From the NCBI GenBank assembly GCA_002279935.1, contig NCCZ01000003.1, positions 335,727-399,726 of the forward strand: DNA of 64,000 nucleotides. Direction: 5' to 3'. Positions 37,907 to 46,740 of the stretch are shown here, piece by piece; position 1 is the first letter of the stretch; each line of letters starts with the position of its first letter. Under the pieces are notes generated by a model that was not told the origin of the DNA, did no database searches, and saw only the letters and a program-made list of their open reading frames with translations. This stretch comes from Hyphomicrobium sp. 12-62-95. GTDB lineage: Bacteria > Pseudomonadota > Alphaproteobacteria > Rhizobiales > Hyphomicrobiaceae. Both the position numbers and the translations under genes were made by a program.

Positions 37907-38616
37907 GCCAAGGCGGCATCCAGCAATCGCCGCACGTACGCCGGTACCACTTCTGTCGCCGGCCCATGGATCGCCTCGGCGAAATGCGTGCGCCCTTCCG
38001 ATGGCTCCAAATTGAGTTCCACCGTGTGCGCGCCATACTCCGCCGCGACCTGCACGAAACCCGCCGCCGGATAAACATTCCCGCTCGTACCAATCGAAAT
38101 AAAAAGGTCGGCCTGCTCCAATTCCTTGATGATGCGCTCCATGTGATAAGGCTCCTCGCCAAACCATACGACATCCGGCCTCAGCGTCCCCACATCGGCG
38201 CAGATGGGGCACGCCGTCTCCAGGAACATGTCGTTCAGCCATGGCATCCGCGTCCCGCACCCCAAGCACCAGCCCTTCAGCGCTTCGCCGTGCATGTGAA
38301 TGAGGTTCTTTGATCCCGCCTGCTCGTGCAGCTGATCGACATTTTGTGTTACGAGCGTCACCGTTCCGGGATGCGTCTCTTCCAGCAGCGCGAGCGCAAA
38401 ATGCGCGGCGTTCGGCGCCACCGACTGATGTGCCCGCCGCCGCATGTTGTAGAATTCGTGTACGAGCTGCGGGTTCTTCTCAAACCCCTCTGGCGTCGCC
38501 ACGTCGCGGTAATCGTACTTCGCCCAGATCCCGCCCTTGTCGCGGAACGTCGGCACGCCGGACTCGGCGCTGATCCCCGCCCCGGTCAGGATGACAATGC
38601 GATCGAATTCCGGCAT
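37903..38616 (-). CDS. cobB: Sir2-family NAD-dependent deacylase
   Basis: Sirtuins remove acyl groups from lysines using NAD. Visible motifs: GAGISAESGVPTFR, TQNVDQLHEQAG, the catalytic HMHGE and four zinc cysteines (WCLGCG and ACPIC). The acyl-pocket segment EFYNMRRRAHQS has the Tyr-x2-Arg pair seen in SIRT5/CobB-type enzymes that favour succinyl or malonyl lysines, so class III is likely. The 237 residues are typical. It converges with the rRNA methyltransferase gene, ends overlapping. Substrates are not readable. Confidence 0.93.
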   Translation of the reverse strand: MPEFDRIVILTGAGISAESGVPTFRDKGGIWAKYDYRDVATPEGFEKNPQLVHEFYNMRRRAHQSVAPNAAHFALALLEETHPGTVTLVTQNVDQLHEQAGSKNLIHMHGEALKGWCLGCGTRMPWLNDMFLETACPICADVGTLRPDVVWFGEEPYHMERIIKELEQADLFISIGTSGNVYPAAGFVQVAAEYGAHTVELNLEPSEGRTHFAEAIHGPATEVVPAYVRRLLDAALA

Positions 38617-38749
38617 GCCCTCGCCCTGAAGTGTTTTGCGTTTCTAAGCCGCCAAGTTACGACATTACCTCCACCCCTGGCGAGAGGGCAGAACACCGGA
38701 CATGGCGAGCATGTAGCGACGACATTCCGGAACTGGTCAACCGAACGCC

Positions 38750-40543
38750 CTAGTCCGGCAACGCAAACACCACCACCGCGCCGCCTTGCCGGAAGCCCCA
38801 GATCTGGCTCCCGCCCGCCGCAACCGCGATGTACTGTTTGCCCGCGATCTCATATGAAATCGGCGGCGCATTCACGCCCGCTCCGCAATGGAACGTCCAC
38901 AGCCGAGCGCCCGTCTTGGCATCGAACGCGGAAAAATCCCCGTTCCCCTCGCCGTTGAATACGAGCCCGCCTGCCGTCGCCAGCGTGCCTCCGATGAGCG
39001 GCTCATCCGTCTTCTGCTGCCAACGAAGCGCGCCCGTCTTCAAATCGATCGCGCTCAACGTCCCCCACGTCGGCACATTCTTCGCCGGCTCGAACGTGTA
39101 GTACGTCACCGGCGGCTTGCCATCGACCGCCAGCAATTCCGCGCTTTGATATCGCGTCGGCATGTGCATGGCCGCAACGAATGCCAGCCCGTTCAGCTGA
39201 TCGACGGCCGCCGGCGACCAATTCGATCCCCCCGCCACACCCGGCCAGATCACGACACCGTCGCGGGTTGGCGCTTTGAACATGTTTTCTTGCGGCACAT
39301 ACGCGTCTGATTTCAACAGCAACGTCCCATCGCGCCGGTCATGCACGAAATACCATCCGAGCTTCGACGCCTGCCCGACCGCCGGAATGGTCTTTCCGTC
39401 TTTTTCGAAATCGAACAGCACCGGCGGGCTGGCCACGTCATAGCCCCACATATCGTGCGGCACCTGCTGATAGTGCCAGCGATACGCGCCCGTCTTGAGA
39501 TCGATCGCGACCAGCGAACTTGTGTAGAGATTGTCGCCCGGCCGGCTCTCGCCCGCCGCTTGTGGCGATGGATTGCCGACACCGAAATACAAAAGCCCCA
39601 GATCGAGATCGACACTCGGCGAATGCCAGATCGACCCACCGCCGAATTTCCACGCATCCGCATAGGTCGTCATCGCCGCCTTTTCCGCTGCGATATCGCG
39701 CGGAAGCGGAACGCCATAAACGGTGTTCTGCGAGAATGCGCCTTCCCAACCCTTTTGCGTCGTATCGAACTGCCAGACGCGCTCGCCTGTTTCCGCATCA
39801 AACGCCGCAATAAAACCCGGCCGCCCATATCGCCCCGCCACACCGACGACGGTGCCGAGCGGCGCTCCTGGGCGATCACTGTCGAGATGCAGCCCGTAGC
39901 CGACGCCCGTGATCCCCGCAATCACTTTACCGTCGATGACGAGCGGAGCAGAGGCTGCTCCGACACCCGTCGAGCCCGAGACCTTGCCCTTCAGCGCCGG
40001 ATCGGTCGCATCAAGCGCCGCCTTGTCCTCCGTCGCATCCGCATTCGTGTCGGCCATCTGGATGTCCCAGATGACTTTGCCATTGGACTGATCAAGCGCC
40101 ACCAACCGCGCATCGACGGTGGCGACATAAACCTTGCCGTATCCAAGCGCGACACCCCGGTTCGCCGGACCACAGCACAGCTTCTTCGCCTTGCTCGTGT
40201 GCTGATATCGCCAGATCTCCCGCCCCGTCGCCGCGTTCACCGCCATCACATGCGAGAACGGCGCCGAGACGTACATGATCCCGTCAGCCACGAGAGGCGT
40301 CGTTTGAAAAGTCGCCGCCGTCCCGGTCTGATAAATGAACGCCGGCCGCAGCGACTTTACATTTTCCGTCGTGATCTGCTTCGACGGCGCAAACCGCGTC
40401 GCGGCCAGATCCCGCCCGTGCGTGATCCAGTTCGCCGGATCACTCCCCGCTGCTTTCAAGCGCGCGTCGTCGATGTCAGCCGCCGCCGCGGAAAATGCGA
40501 AAGCACAGCTGAGCAGTCCCGACAGCACCAAACCGCGCATCAT
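38750..40543 (-). CDS. PQQ-dependent dehydrogenase-like beta-propeller protein
   Basis: This 597-residue exported protein has a signal peptide ending near SAAAADID and the PQQ-dehydrogenase beta-propeller with W-motif repeats (AVNAATGREIWRY, ALDQSNGKVIWDI, AFDAETGERVWQF, AIDLKTGALRWQQ). A vicinal Cys pair sits in KKLCCGPANRGVALG, as in active enzymes. The cofactor-ligand region GVGNPSPQ keeps Asn. However, the segment PHDMWGYDVASP has Gly where catalytic Asp is usual, and no Glu stands in the GITGVGYG region. It may be a divergent subfamily, or cofactor binding may differ. No cytochrome domain is fused and no pqq gene is in the window. Confidence 0.78.
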   Translation of the reverse strand: MMRGLVLSGLLSCAFAFSAAAADIDDARLKAAGSDPANWITHGRDLAATRFAPSKQITTENVKSLRPAFIYQTGTAATFQTTPLVADGIMYVSAPFSHVMAVNAATGREIWRYQHTSKAKKLCCGPANRGVALGYGKVYVATVDARLVALDQSNGKVIWDIQMADTNADATEDKAALDATDPALKGKVSGSTGVGAASAPLVIDGKVIAGITGVGYGLHLDSDRPGAPLGTVVGVAGRYGRPGFIAAFDAETGERVWQFDTTQKGWEGAFSQNTVYGVPLPRDIAAEKAAMTTYADAWKFGGGSIWHSPSVDLDLGLLYFGVGNPSPQAAGESRPGDNLYTSSLVAIDLKTGAYRWHYQQVPHDMWGYDVASPPVLFDFEKDGKTIPAVGQASKLGWYFVHDRRDGTLLLKSDAYVPQENMFKAPTRDGVVIWPGVAGGSNWSPAAVDQLNGLAFVAAMHMPTRYQSAELLAVDGKPPVTYYTFEPAKNVPTWGTLSAIDLKTGALRWQQKTDEPLIGGTLATAGGLVFNGEGNGDFSAFDAKTGARLWTFHCGAGVNAPPISYEIAGKQYIAVAAGGSQIWGFRQGGAVVVFALPD

Positions 40544-40569
40544 TCGTTATCCCAACTTTATTATGCCGG

Positions 40570-41679
40570 CTAAGCCCCGCCGCATTGTCCGCGATGGCGC
40601 AGCATATGATCGGCCAGTACGCACGCCAGCATCGCCTCCCCAACCGGCACCGCGCGAATACCGACGCAGGGATCATGCCGGCCCTTGGTCATGATCTCCG
40701 TCGCCTCGCCCGAAACGGTCACCGTCCGGCGCGGCGTCAGGATCGACGACGTGGGTTTCACCGCGAACCGCGCAACGATCGCCTGCCCCGTCGAAATCCC
40801 GCCGAGAATGCCACCCGCGTTGTTCGACATGAAGCCCGGACCATGATGCCGCCCATGCGGAATGGAATTGGGCCGCATCTCGTCCGCGTTCTCTTCGCCC
40901 GTCAATTCCGCCGACGCCATGCCCGCGCCAATTTCAACGCCCTTCACCGCGTTGATCGACATCAGCGCCGACGCGATATCCTGATCGAGCTTGCCGTAAA
41001 GCGGCGCGCCCCATCCGGCTGGCACACCTTCCGCCACCACTTCCACCATGGCGCCGATTGACGACCCCGCCTTGCGAATGCCGTCGAGATAGCTCTCCCA
41101 TTCCTTCGCCACGACAGGATCGGGACAGAAGAACGGATTGTTATCAACCTCGTCCCAATCCCAGCGGCTACGATCGATCTTGATCGTGCCCATCTGCACA
41201 AGAGCGCCACGAACGATCACGCCCGATCCCAGCACCTGACGCGCAATGCCGCCGGCCGCAACCCGCGTCGCCGTCTCCCGCGCCGAGGACCGCCCGCCGC
41301 CGCGATAATCGCGAATGCCGTATTTCGCCTGATACGTGTAGTCCGCGTGGCCCGGCCGGAATTTCTGGGCGATGTCGCCATAGTCTTTCGAGCGCTGATC
41401 GACGTTGCGGATCAGAAGCGAAATCGGCGCCCCCGTCGCAACCTGCCGCCCCTCGCTGTCCGTGAACACGCCCGACAGGATCTCCACCGCATCCGGCTCC
41501 TGCCGCTGCGTCACGAACCGCGATTGCCCCGGCCGCCGCTTATCCAGAAACACCTGGATCGCCTCCGCGGTGATCGGCAACCCGGGAGGGCATCCGTCCA
41601 CGACGCAGCCGATGGCGGGGCCGTGGCTTTCGCCCCAGGTGGTGACGCGAAAAAGATGACCGAAGGTGTTGTGTGACAT
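40570..41679 (-). CDS. aroC: Chorismate synthase
   Basis: AroC eliminates phosphate from EPSP to form chorismate, the last shared step of aromatic amino acid synthesis, with reduced FMN. Family marks: [20 protein letters not shown], the [12 protein letters not shown] loop, [16 protein letters not shown] and [20 protein letters not shown]. The 369 residues are typical. The ATG at 41679 matches the family N-terminus; the frame stays open upstream to 42000 but reads as non-coding. A hairpin lies about 95 bases upstream in the presumed leader. Confidence 0.96.
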   Translation of the reverse strand: MSHNTFGHLFRVTTWGESHGPAIGCVVDGCPPGLPITAEAIQVFLDKRRPGQSRFVTQRQEPDAVEILSGVFTDSEGRQVATGAPISLLIRNVDQRSKDYGDIAQKFRPGHADYTYQAKYGIRDYRGGGRSSARETATRVAAGGIARQVLGSGVIVRGALVQMGTIKIDRSRWDWDEVDNNPFFCPDPVVAKEWESYLDGIRKAGSSIGAMVEVVAEGVPAGWGAPLYGKLDQDIASALMSINAVKGVEIGAGMASAELTGEENADEMRPNSIPHGRHHGPGFMSNNAGGILGGISTGQAIVARFAVKPTSSILTPRRTVTVSGEATEIMTKGRHDPCVGIRAVPVGEAMLACVLADHMLRHRGQCGGA

Positions 41680-41773
41680 GAAAGCCGCTGAACCGGGTCT
41701 GAGGGCCAAGGCGCTAGCGGATTCAAGGATGTAGCAAATGCAACCCTTGGGGGCCGTTCGCGTCGCTGGGAGT

Positions 41774-41805
41774 GTCTTACGGGCACCGCGCCCTGCCCGC
41801 AAGAC
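41774..41805. other. Imperfect hairpin upstream of aroC
   Basis: GTCTTACGGGCA / TGCCCGCAAGAC forms a 12-bp stem with one A-C mismatch around an 8-base loop. It lies 95 bases upstream of the aroC start, in the gap between aroC and the plus-strand small ORF. No T-run follows on either strand. It could be a leader structure or an operator; nothing else supports either. Confidence 0.4.
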
Positions 41806-41899
41806 GCAGACCCCCGCCTGACGCGTGACAGGATTCCGCGACGCAGATAGACCGGATCGAGTGCCGCGTGTCTTGCACCTTCCGATGAAAGGAGGCGAC

Positions 41900-41989
41900 A
41901 TGAGGTGCGAGAAGAATGGCGCGCGTCTGCGCGGCCATTCGTGTCTGTGGCGTTTTCCTTTGCGTTTCAGCGGGTTCCAGGCGGTCTGA
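41900..41989 (+). CDS. Candidate 29-residue small protein
   Basis: ATG 41900 follows AAAGGAGGCGAC, an ideal Shine-Dalgarno. The frame runs 29 codons ([20 protein letters not shown]...) to TGA at 41987-41989. A strong terminator begins 36 bases later (stem 42026-42059). The product is basic with two Cys and no membrane segment. The layout suggests an independent small transcript divergent from aroC; no family is known. A non-coding or leader RNA that happens to carry the frame is an alternative. Confidence 0.4.
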   Translation: MRCEKNGARLRGHSCLWRFPLRFSGFQAV

Positions 41990-42013
41990 GCAACTGCCAC
42001 GAACCGGCCAACA

Positions 42014-42064
42014 CTAAAAAAACGGAAAGAGCCGGAGCGGCCGCTTGCTCCGGCTCTTTTTTTA
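42014..42064. terminator. Bidirectional Rho-independent terminator
   Basis: A 13-bp stem AAAGAGCCGGAGC / GCTCCGGCTCTTT (42026-42038 with 42047-42059, 8-base loop) has a T-run on the right (42057-42063) and an A-run on the left. It can end the plus-strand small ORF and the minus-strand quinone oxidoreductase gene that stops at 42089. Confidence 0.92.
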
Positions 42065-42088
42065 TTGTCGACCGGTTCTGCTGCCCCG

Positions 42089-43090
42089 CTAGCCCATCGT
42101 CAGAATGATTTTTCCGATGTGCGTGCCCTCCTCGATCCGCCGATGGGCGTCGGCGGCCTTCGCCAGCGGGAACGTGCTGTCGATCGGCACTTTCACCTCG
42201 CCTGAGGCGAGCAGGGGCAAAATCTCCGCCTCCACCTTGCGCGCAATGTGCGCCTTCACGTCCGCTGGCCGGATACGCAGCGTGGACCCGGTGATGGTCA
42301 GGCGCTTCAGCATCACCCGCATGAAGTCGATCTCCGCCTTCGATCCGGACTGGAAGCCGATGTAGACAAGCCGCCCGTCGTCCGCGAGAGCGCGGATGTT
42401 CTTCTCGATGTACGGCCCCCCGACCATATCGAGGATCACATCGACACCGCGTCCGCCCGTGGCATCCTTCACCGCATCGAGAAAATCCTGCGTCCGGTAG
42501 TTCACGGTGCGATCTGCGCCGAGACTGCGCGCCGCCTCGCACTTTTCACCCGATCCCGTCGTCGTGATCACCTTCGCCCCGAACGCCTTCGCCAACTGGA
42601 TCGCCGTCACGCCAATCCCCGATGTGCCGCCGTGAATGAGGATCCACTCGCCAGCCTTCAACGCACCGCGCTCAAACACGTTGTGCCAAACCGTAAAGAA
42701 CGTCTCCGGCAGCCCGGCCGCTTCGTTGATCGAAAGACCTTCCGGCACATGCAGTGTCGTGCCTTCGTCCGCCAGACAGTATTCCGCATATCCGCCGCCG
42801 TTGACGAGCGCCATCACCCGCTGACCAATCTCGAACCGCGTCACCCCGGCACCCGCCGCTGCCACCTCGCCTGCGATTTCCAGACCGGGCAACTCGTTGT
42901 GCCCCTTTGGCGCCGGATAAAGCCCCATGCGCTGCAACACATCCGGCCGGTTCACGCCCGCCGCCTGCACCTTCACGAGCACTTGGCCAGCACCCGGCTT
43001 AGGCACGGGCTGCGTCTGCGGCACGAGCACCTCCGGACCGCCTTTTCCGGCAATCGCGATCACGGTCATTGTTTCGGGCAGGGCGGACAT
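42089..43090 (-). CDS. NAD(P)H-quinone oxidoreductase (zinc-free MDR family, PIG3-like)
   Basis: Medium-chain reductase of the zeta-crystallin/PIG3 type, which reduces quinones or enals with NAD(P)H. It shows [29 protein letters not shown], the cofactor site [19 protein letters not shown] and a C-terminal substrate region. No zinc-ligand Cys/His set of alcohol dehydrogenases is present. The 333 residues match. It is a single minus-strand gene ended by a strong terminator. Its physiological substrate is unknown. Confidence 0.9.
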   Translation of the reverse strand: MSALPETMTVIAIAGKGGPEVLVPQTQPVPKPGAGQVLVKVQAAGVNRPDVLQRMGLYPAPKGHNELPGLEIAGEVAAAGAGVTRFEIGQRVMALVNGGGYAEYCLADEGTTLHVPEGLSINEAAGLPETFFTVWHNVFERGALKAGEWILIHGGTSGIGVTAIQLAKAFGAKVITTTGSGEKCEAARSLGADRTVNYRTQDFLDAVKDATGGRGVDVILDMVGGPYIEKNIRALADDGRLVYIGFQSGSKAEIDFMRVMLKRLTITGSTLRIRPADVKAHIARKVEAEILPLLASGEVKVPIDSTFPLAKAADAHRRIEEGTHIGKIILTMG

Positions 43091-43200
43091 GGCGGGCTCC
43101 GTTTCGCATAGGCGGCGCTATTCATTGTGGAGTTGAGTATGGCGTGTCATCCTTGCCCGCAAGGGGAGAGCGACACCCTGCGTCCAAAGTGGAGGCGAAA

Positions 43201-43395
43201 ATGGATTGGGACGAACCCAAGGCAAAATCTCAAAGCGGCCATACGATCGGCGAACCGCTCGACAAGCTGTCCAAAGACGAACTGGAAAGCCGCATGAAAT
43301 CTTTGGAGGGAGAGATTGCCCGCGTGAAGGCGGAACTTGAGCAGAAAAAGAAGCACGAGGCTGCAGCCGCCGAACTCTTCACCGGAAAAAGCTGA
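43201..43395 (+). CDS. DUF1192 family protein
   Basis: This 64-residue protein has a charged N-terminus and a C-terminal coiled helix: DKLSKDELESRMKSLEGEIA. The pattern matches short alphaproteobacterial DUF1192 proteins of unknown role. ATG 43201 follows GTGGAGGCGAAA, a strong ribosome site, so the longer frame from 43069 is rejected. It precedes the sRNA candidate and the DUF1465 gene; DUF1192, DUF1465 and rpmE are commonly neighbours in Hyphomicrobiales. Confidence 0.85.
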   Translation: MDWDEPKAKSQSGHTIGEPLDKLSKDELESRMKSLEGEIARVKAELEQKKKHEAAAAELFTGKS

Positions 43396-43474
43396 GACTA
43401 TTGAGCCGTTCGCCCTGCTGCGCCACGTCAATGCGCGACAGTTGCAAACCCTTTATTTACCAAGCCTGACTATG

Positions 43475-43570
43475 GTCGGCGTTATCCAGATTTCTGGACC
43501 CGAGTGGGTCTCCCACTCTGTGACGCCTCCCTGTTTGACTTAGAGCCGCCCACAAGGCGGCTCATTTTTT
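43475..43570 (+). ncRNA. Candidate small regulatory RNA with three hairpins
   Basis: Three stem-loops lie in tandem: TCCAGA/TCTGGA (43485-43498), GAGTGGG/CCCACTC (43502-43518) and the terminator GAGCCGCC/GGCGGCTC (43543-43563) followed by ATTTTTT. Two C-rich stretches that could pair with ribosome-binding sites are CTCCCA (43510-43515, loop edge) and CTCCC (43527-43531, unpaired). No clear promoter was found; TTGCAA at 43442 is the nearest -35-like word. It may instead be the 3' untranslated end of the DUF1192 transcript. Resemblance to AbcR/alpha-r RNAs is only a C-rich-motif similarity. Confidence 0.4.
43543..43570 (+). terminator. Rho-independent terminator
   Basis: A perfect 8-bp stem GAGCCGCC / GGCGGCTC with loop CACAA is followed by ATTTTTT. 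It ends either the DUF1192 transcript or the sRNA candidate, about 125 bases before the DUF1465 gene. Confidence 0.88.
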
Positions 43571-43695
43571 GCGTGATCCACAGCTATCAACGGCCTGCGT
43601 TGGAAGATGTCCCGTTCTGCCGCGTTTGGATGCGAGTTGTTAACTCTGGCCATGTAGCTTGGCCCGGTGTTATGGTGTCGAGAGAGTAAGCGTCT

Positions 43696-44259
43696 GTGTC
43701 AAAGCGTTCCATGAAAGACAAAACGAGTTTCGAGTTCCGTGACGTCAACGCCGAAGGCGTGACAGTCTCATTCGGCGAGCGCTTCCAAGCCTCCGCCCAA
43801 TTCGACCGCGTCTTCAAGGAGGGCATGGCCCTCGTCGAGCGCACGGCCGGCTACCTTGATGGCGAAGGCCGCAAGGCCTCCAAGGCGCTCACCGGTCAAG
43901 CCACCGTCCTCTACACCACCGAGAGCATGCGCCTCACCACGCGCCTCCTCGACTTGGCCTCATGGCTTCTGATCCGCCGCGCACTCAAAGACGGTGAGAT
44001 CTCCGAAGCCGAAGCCCAGAAAAAGCGCGCCCGCGTCAAGCTGCAGAGCTTGGGCCGCCCGTCGCACATTCGCGGCTTCACCGATTTGCCCGCAGGCCTT
44101 CAAAAGCTCATCGAGGAAAGCTTCGCGCTCCACGACCGCATCGTGCAGCTCGATATGTCCATGGCCGCTCCAGGCGAAGATATTCCGGCAATTTCGCCTT
44201 CCAATCCCGTAGGCGCACAGATTTCGCGCCTCCAGCAGGCCTTCGCCAAGGCCAACTGA
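43696..44259 (+). CDS. rcdA: DUF1465/RcdA-like protease adaptor
   Basis: RcdA (DUF1465) is known in Caulobacter as an adaptor that helps ClpXP degrade CtrA during the cell cycle. This 187-residue protein begins at GTG 43696; ATG 43711 is an alternative. It shows TTRLLDLASWLLIRRALKDG, SEAEAQKKRARVKLQSLGR, and the C-terminal FALHDRIVQLDMSM. The helical layout and length fit. Whether the organism uses it for CtrA control is an inference from homologues. It is followed by a terminator and converges with rpmE. Confidence 0.85.
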   Translation: MSKRSMKDKTSFEFRDVNAEGVTVSFGERFQASAQFDRVFKEGMALVERTAGYLDGEGRKASKALTGQATVLYTTESMRLTTRLLDLASWLLIRRALKDGEISEAEAQKKRARVKLQSLGRPSHIRGFTDLPAGLQKLIEESFALHDRIVQLDMSMAAPGEDIPAISPSNPVGAQISRLQQAFAKAN

Positions 44260-44285
44260 GGCCGCTTGAATGGTGTCCTAAAATG

Positions 44286-44315
44286 AAAAAGGCCCGGGCG
44301 ATCCCCGGGCCTTTT
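44286..44315. terminator. Bidirectional Rho-independent terminator
   Basis: A perfect 8-bp stem GGCCCGGG / CCCGGGCC (44291-44311) is flanked by AAAAA on the left and TTTT on the right. It separates the convergent DUF1465 (stop 44259) and rpmE (stop 44346) genes. Confidence 0.9.
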
Positions 44316-44345
44316 CAATGTCTGGCGCCGCCGTTAGCAGCAGCC

Positions 44346-44570
44346 TTAGAGAAAGCCTTCGAACTTCTTCTTGAAGCGCGAGACGCGGCCGGCGCGGTCC
44401 ATGATCTTCGTATCGCCGCCCGTCCAGGCCGGATGCGTCGACGGATCGATGTCGAGGTGGAGTTCATCACCTTCTTTGCCGTAGGTCGAATAGGTGATGA
44501 ATTCCGTACCATCAGTCATCTTCACTTTGATCTGATGGTAGTCAGGATGCAGGCCGGGTTCTTTTTTCAT
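44346..44570 (-). CDS. rpmE: Ribosomal protein L31
   Basis: L31 bridges the large and small ribosomal subunits. The 74 residues read [20 protein letters not shown], then [19 protein letters not shown] and [20 protein letters not shown], an alphaproteobacterial L31. There is no CxxC zinc pair, so it is the cysteine-less form. ATG 44570 is chosen; the frame to 44684 has no support. It converges with the DUF1465 gene through a terminator and diverges from the ABC exporter. Confidence 0.95.
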   Translation of the reverse strand: MKKEPGLHPDYHQIKVKMTDGTEFITYSTYGKEGDELHLDIDPSTHPAWTGGDTKIMDRAGRVSRFKKKFEGFL

Positions 44571-44861
44571 CGTGAGGCGCTCTGTCAATAAACGGCCGCG
44601 ACGGGAACGGGGGTAACCCCGCAGCCTCCACCAGCCTTGAATTCGGGAAGGCGCTTCTATAGTCGAGTTGATCGGCATGCACAAGCCGACGGCGCGGCGG
44701 AAAGATCCAGGTGGCGGACCGGCATCTTATGGGTCCACGTTCCTGCTACGTTCTGACGCGACCAGGGAACGGCCACGAATTGAGCCGGAAGCCTTAATAT
44801 AACAATATCCGACCTCGCGTAGAACGGGGCGGGTTGGGAAACGAGAACGTCTAGGGGATCA

Positions 44862-46730
44862 ATGGCACCGTCCGGCACGTCCAACGATAATTCGCCCAAC
44901 GTCGTGAGCCTCGCTCCGTCCGCATCGACCGTCACACCCTCGGCTGATCAGTCGGAAGACGGAAAGGGCGGCGGTCGCCTGCGCTCGCTCCAGCCATTGA
45001 TCTCGCTGAAGCCCTATTTGCTGAAGCACAAGGGCATGCTGGTGGCGGGCTTCATCGCGCTGGTGTTGTCCGCTGTCACCATGTTGTCCGTGCCGCTCGC
45101 GATCCGCCGCATGATCGACAACGGCTTCTCCGTCGATAACGCAGCCTTCATCGACCAGTACTTCGCGATGATGATGCTCATTGGCGCCATCTTGGCCGCC
45201 TCCATCGCCGCCCGCTTTTATTGCGTCAATTGGATCGGCGAACGCGTCGTTGCCGATCTTCGCCGCGATGTCTTCGCCCACCTCGCCCGCCTTGGACCAG
45301 CGTTCTTCGAGAAAACCCATTCCGGCGAAGTCATGAGCCGGCTGACGGCTGACACGACGCAAATCAAGGCTGTCGCCGGTCATACGATCTCGCAGGCGCT
45401 TCGCAATCTCATCATGCTCTTCGGCGCCTTCGTGATGATGTTCATTACGAGCCCCCATCTCTCCGGCCTGACGTTGATCGCCATTCCGGTTATCGTTCTT
45501 CCCCTGATGGCGTACGGCCGTTCCGTGAAGAACCTCTCGCGCAAGGCACAGGACACGCTCGCCGAAGCCTCGGCCTACGCGGCTGAAAATCTCTCCGCCG
45601 TGCGCACCATGCAATCCTTCGCGCACGAACAAGTCGTGTCGGATCGCTTCCAGGACGCCGTGCAACGGTCCTTCGACGCAGCACGCGATCGCATGCAGGC
45701 CCGCGCCGGCCTCACCGCGCTCACCGTTTTCCTCACCGTCGCCAGCATCGTCGCCGTTCTCTGGTACGGCGCCTCCGCCGTCATTTCCGGCACCATGAGC
45801 GGTGGCGAACTGGGCCAGTTCATCATCTATGCCCTCTTCGTAGCCGGAGCGATTGGCGAACTGGCCGAGGTCTGGGGCGAGATCAGCCAAGCCTCCGGCG
45901 CGGCCGAACGGCTGACAGAACTCCTCGCCGTTGTCCCCGAAATCCGGTCGCCGGAAAATCCGGTGCCGCTGCCCGTCCCCGCCAAGGGCGGCATCGAATT
46001 CGACAATGTCACGTTTGCTTATGCCTCCCGCCCTGGCACGTCCGCGCTCGGCAATTTCTCATTGAAGGTAAAGCCCGGCGAAACGGTCGCTCTCGTCGGT
46101 CCGTCCGGCGCCGGCAAGACGACCATCTTCAATCTGCTGCTGCGCTTCTACGATCCCACGAGCGGCCACGTCCGTGTCGATGGCGTAGATGTCGCTCAAG
46201 CCGATCTCGATGAACTGCGCCACCGCATTTCACTCGTGCCCCAAGAAGTGGCCATCTTCGCCGACACGGTTTTGGAGAACATCCGTTATGGCAGCCCCGA
46301 AACGGGCGAAGAAGCCGTTCGTCAGGCCGCCATCGCCGCACAGGCCGATACCTTCATTCGCGCTCTACCTGACGGCTACAACACCCGCCTTGGCGAACGG
46401 GGCGTCTCCCTCTCCGGTGGTCAGCGCCAGCGCTTGGCCATTGCCCGGGCCATCCTCAAAAACGCGCCCATCCTGCTGCTCGATGAAGCGACGAGCGCAC
46501 TCGATGCCGAAAACGAACGCGCCGTCCAGCAAGCCCTCGAAGTGGTCATGCGTGACCGCACCACGCTCGTCATCGCCCATCGCCTTGCCACCGTGCAGAA
46601 GGCCGATCGCATTCTGGTGATGGAAGAAGGCCGCGTCGTCGAAAGCGGAACGCACACCGAACTCGTCACCAAGGGCGGTCTCTACGGCCGCCTCGCAGCC
46701 CTCCAGTTCGGCAAGGAAGCCGCGGAATAA
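44862..46730 (+). CDS. MsbA-like ABC transporter, fused permease and ATPase
   Basis: This half-size exporter has about six N-terminal membrane helices (residues about 55-330) and a C-terminal ATPase. Residues 1-50 are a charged, disordered extension. ATPase motifs are VGPSGAGKTTIFNLLL (Walker A), SLSGGQRQRLAIARA (signature), PILLLDEATSALD (Walker B) and IAHRLATV (H-loop). The permease is of the MsbA/lipid-A or peptide-exporter type; the substrate cannot be told. An rpmE-divergent start at 44862 with a possible -35/-10 (TTGAGC, CAATAT) upstream is weak. It is followed by the OmpA/MotA-like pair on the other strand. Confidence 0.9.
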   Translation: MAPSGTSNDNSPNVVSLAPSASTVTPSADQSEDGKGGGRLRSLQPLISLKPYLLKHKGMLVAGFIALVLSAVTMLSVPLAIRRMIDNGFSVDNAAFIDQYFAMMMLIGAILAASIAARFYCVNWIGERVVADLRRDVFAHLARLGPAFFEKTHSGEVMSRLTADTTQIKAVAGHTISQALRNLIMLFGAFVMMFITSPHLSGLTLIAIPVIVLPLMAYGRSVKNLSRKAQDTLAEASAYAAENLSAVRTMQSFAHEQVVSDRFQDAVQRSFDAARDRMQARAGLTALTVFLTVASIVAVLWYGASAVISGTMSGGELGQFIIYALFVAGAIGELAEVWGEISQASGAAERLTELLAVVPEIRSPENPVPLPVPAKGGIEFDNVTFAYASRPGTSALGNFSLKVKPGETVALVGPSGAGKTTIFNLLLRFYDPTSGHVRVDGVDVAQADLDELRHRISLVPQEVAIFADTVLENIRYGSPETGEEAVRQAAIAAQADTFIRALPDGYNTRLGERGVSLSGGQRQRLAIARAILKNAPILLLDEATSALDAENERAVQQALEVVMRDRTTLVIAHRLATVQKADRILVMEEGRVVESGTHTELVTKGGLYGRLAALQFGKEAAE

Positions 46731-46740
46731 AGACGCGGCT

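Noticed and set aside
39341..40573. Long open frame (410 codons) on the strand opposite the PQQ-dehydrogenase-like gene
   Set aside because: Arg/Pro-rich composition typical of a shadow frame in GC-rich DNA; no ribosome site or domain, and the opposite strand carries clear propeller motifs.
44859..45890. Open frame of 343 codons opposite the ABC transporter
   Set aside because: The plus strand carries the exporter's membrane domain and Walker motifs; the minus frame has no domain and an unlikely composition.
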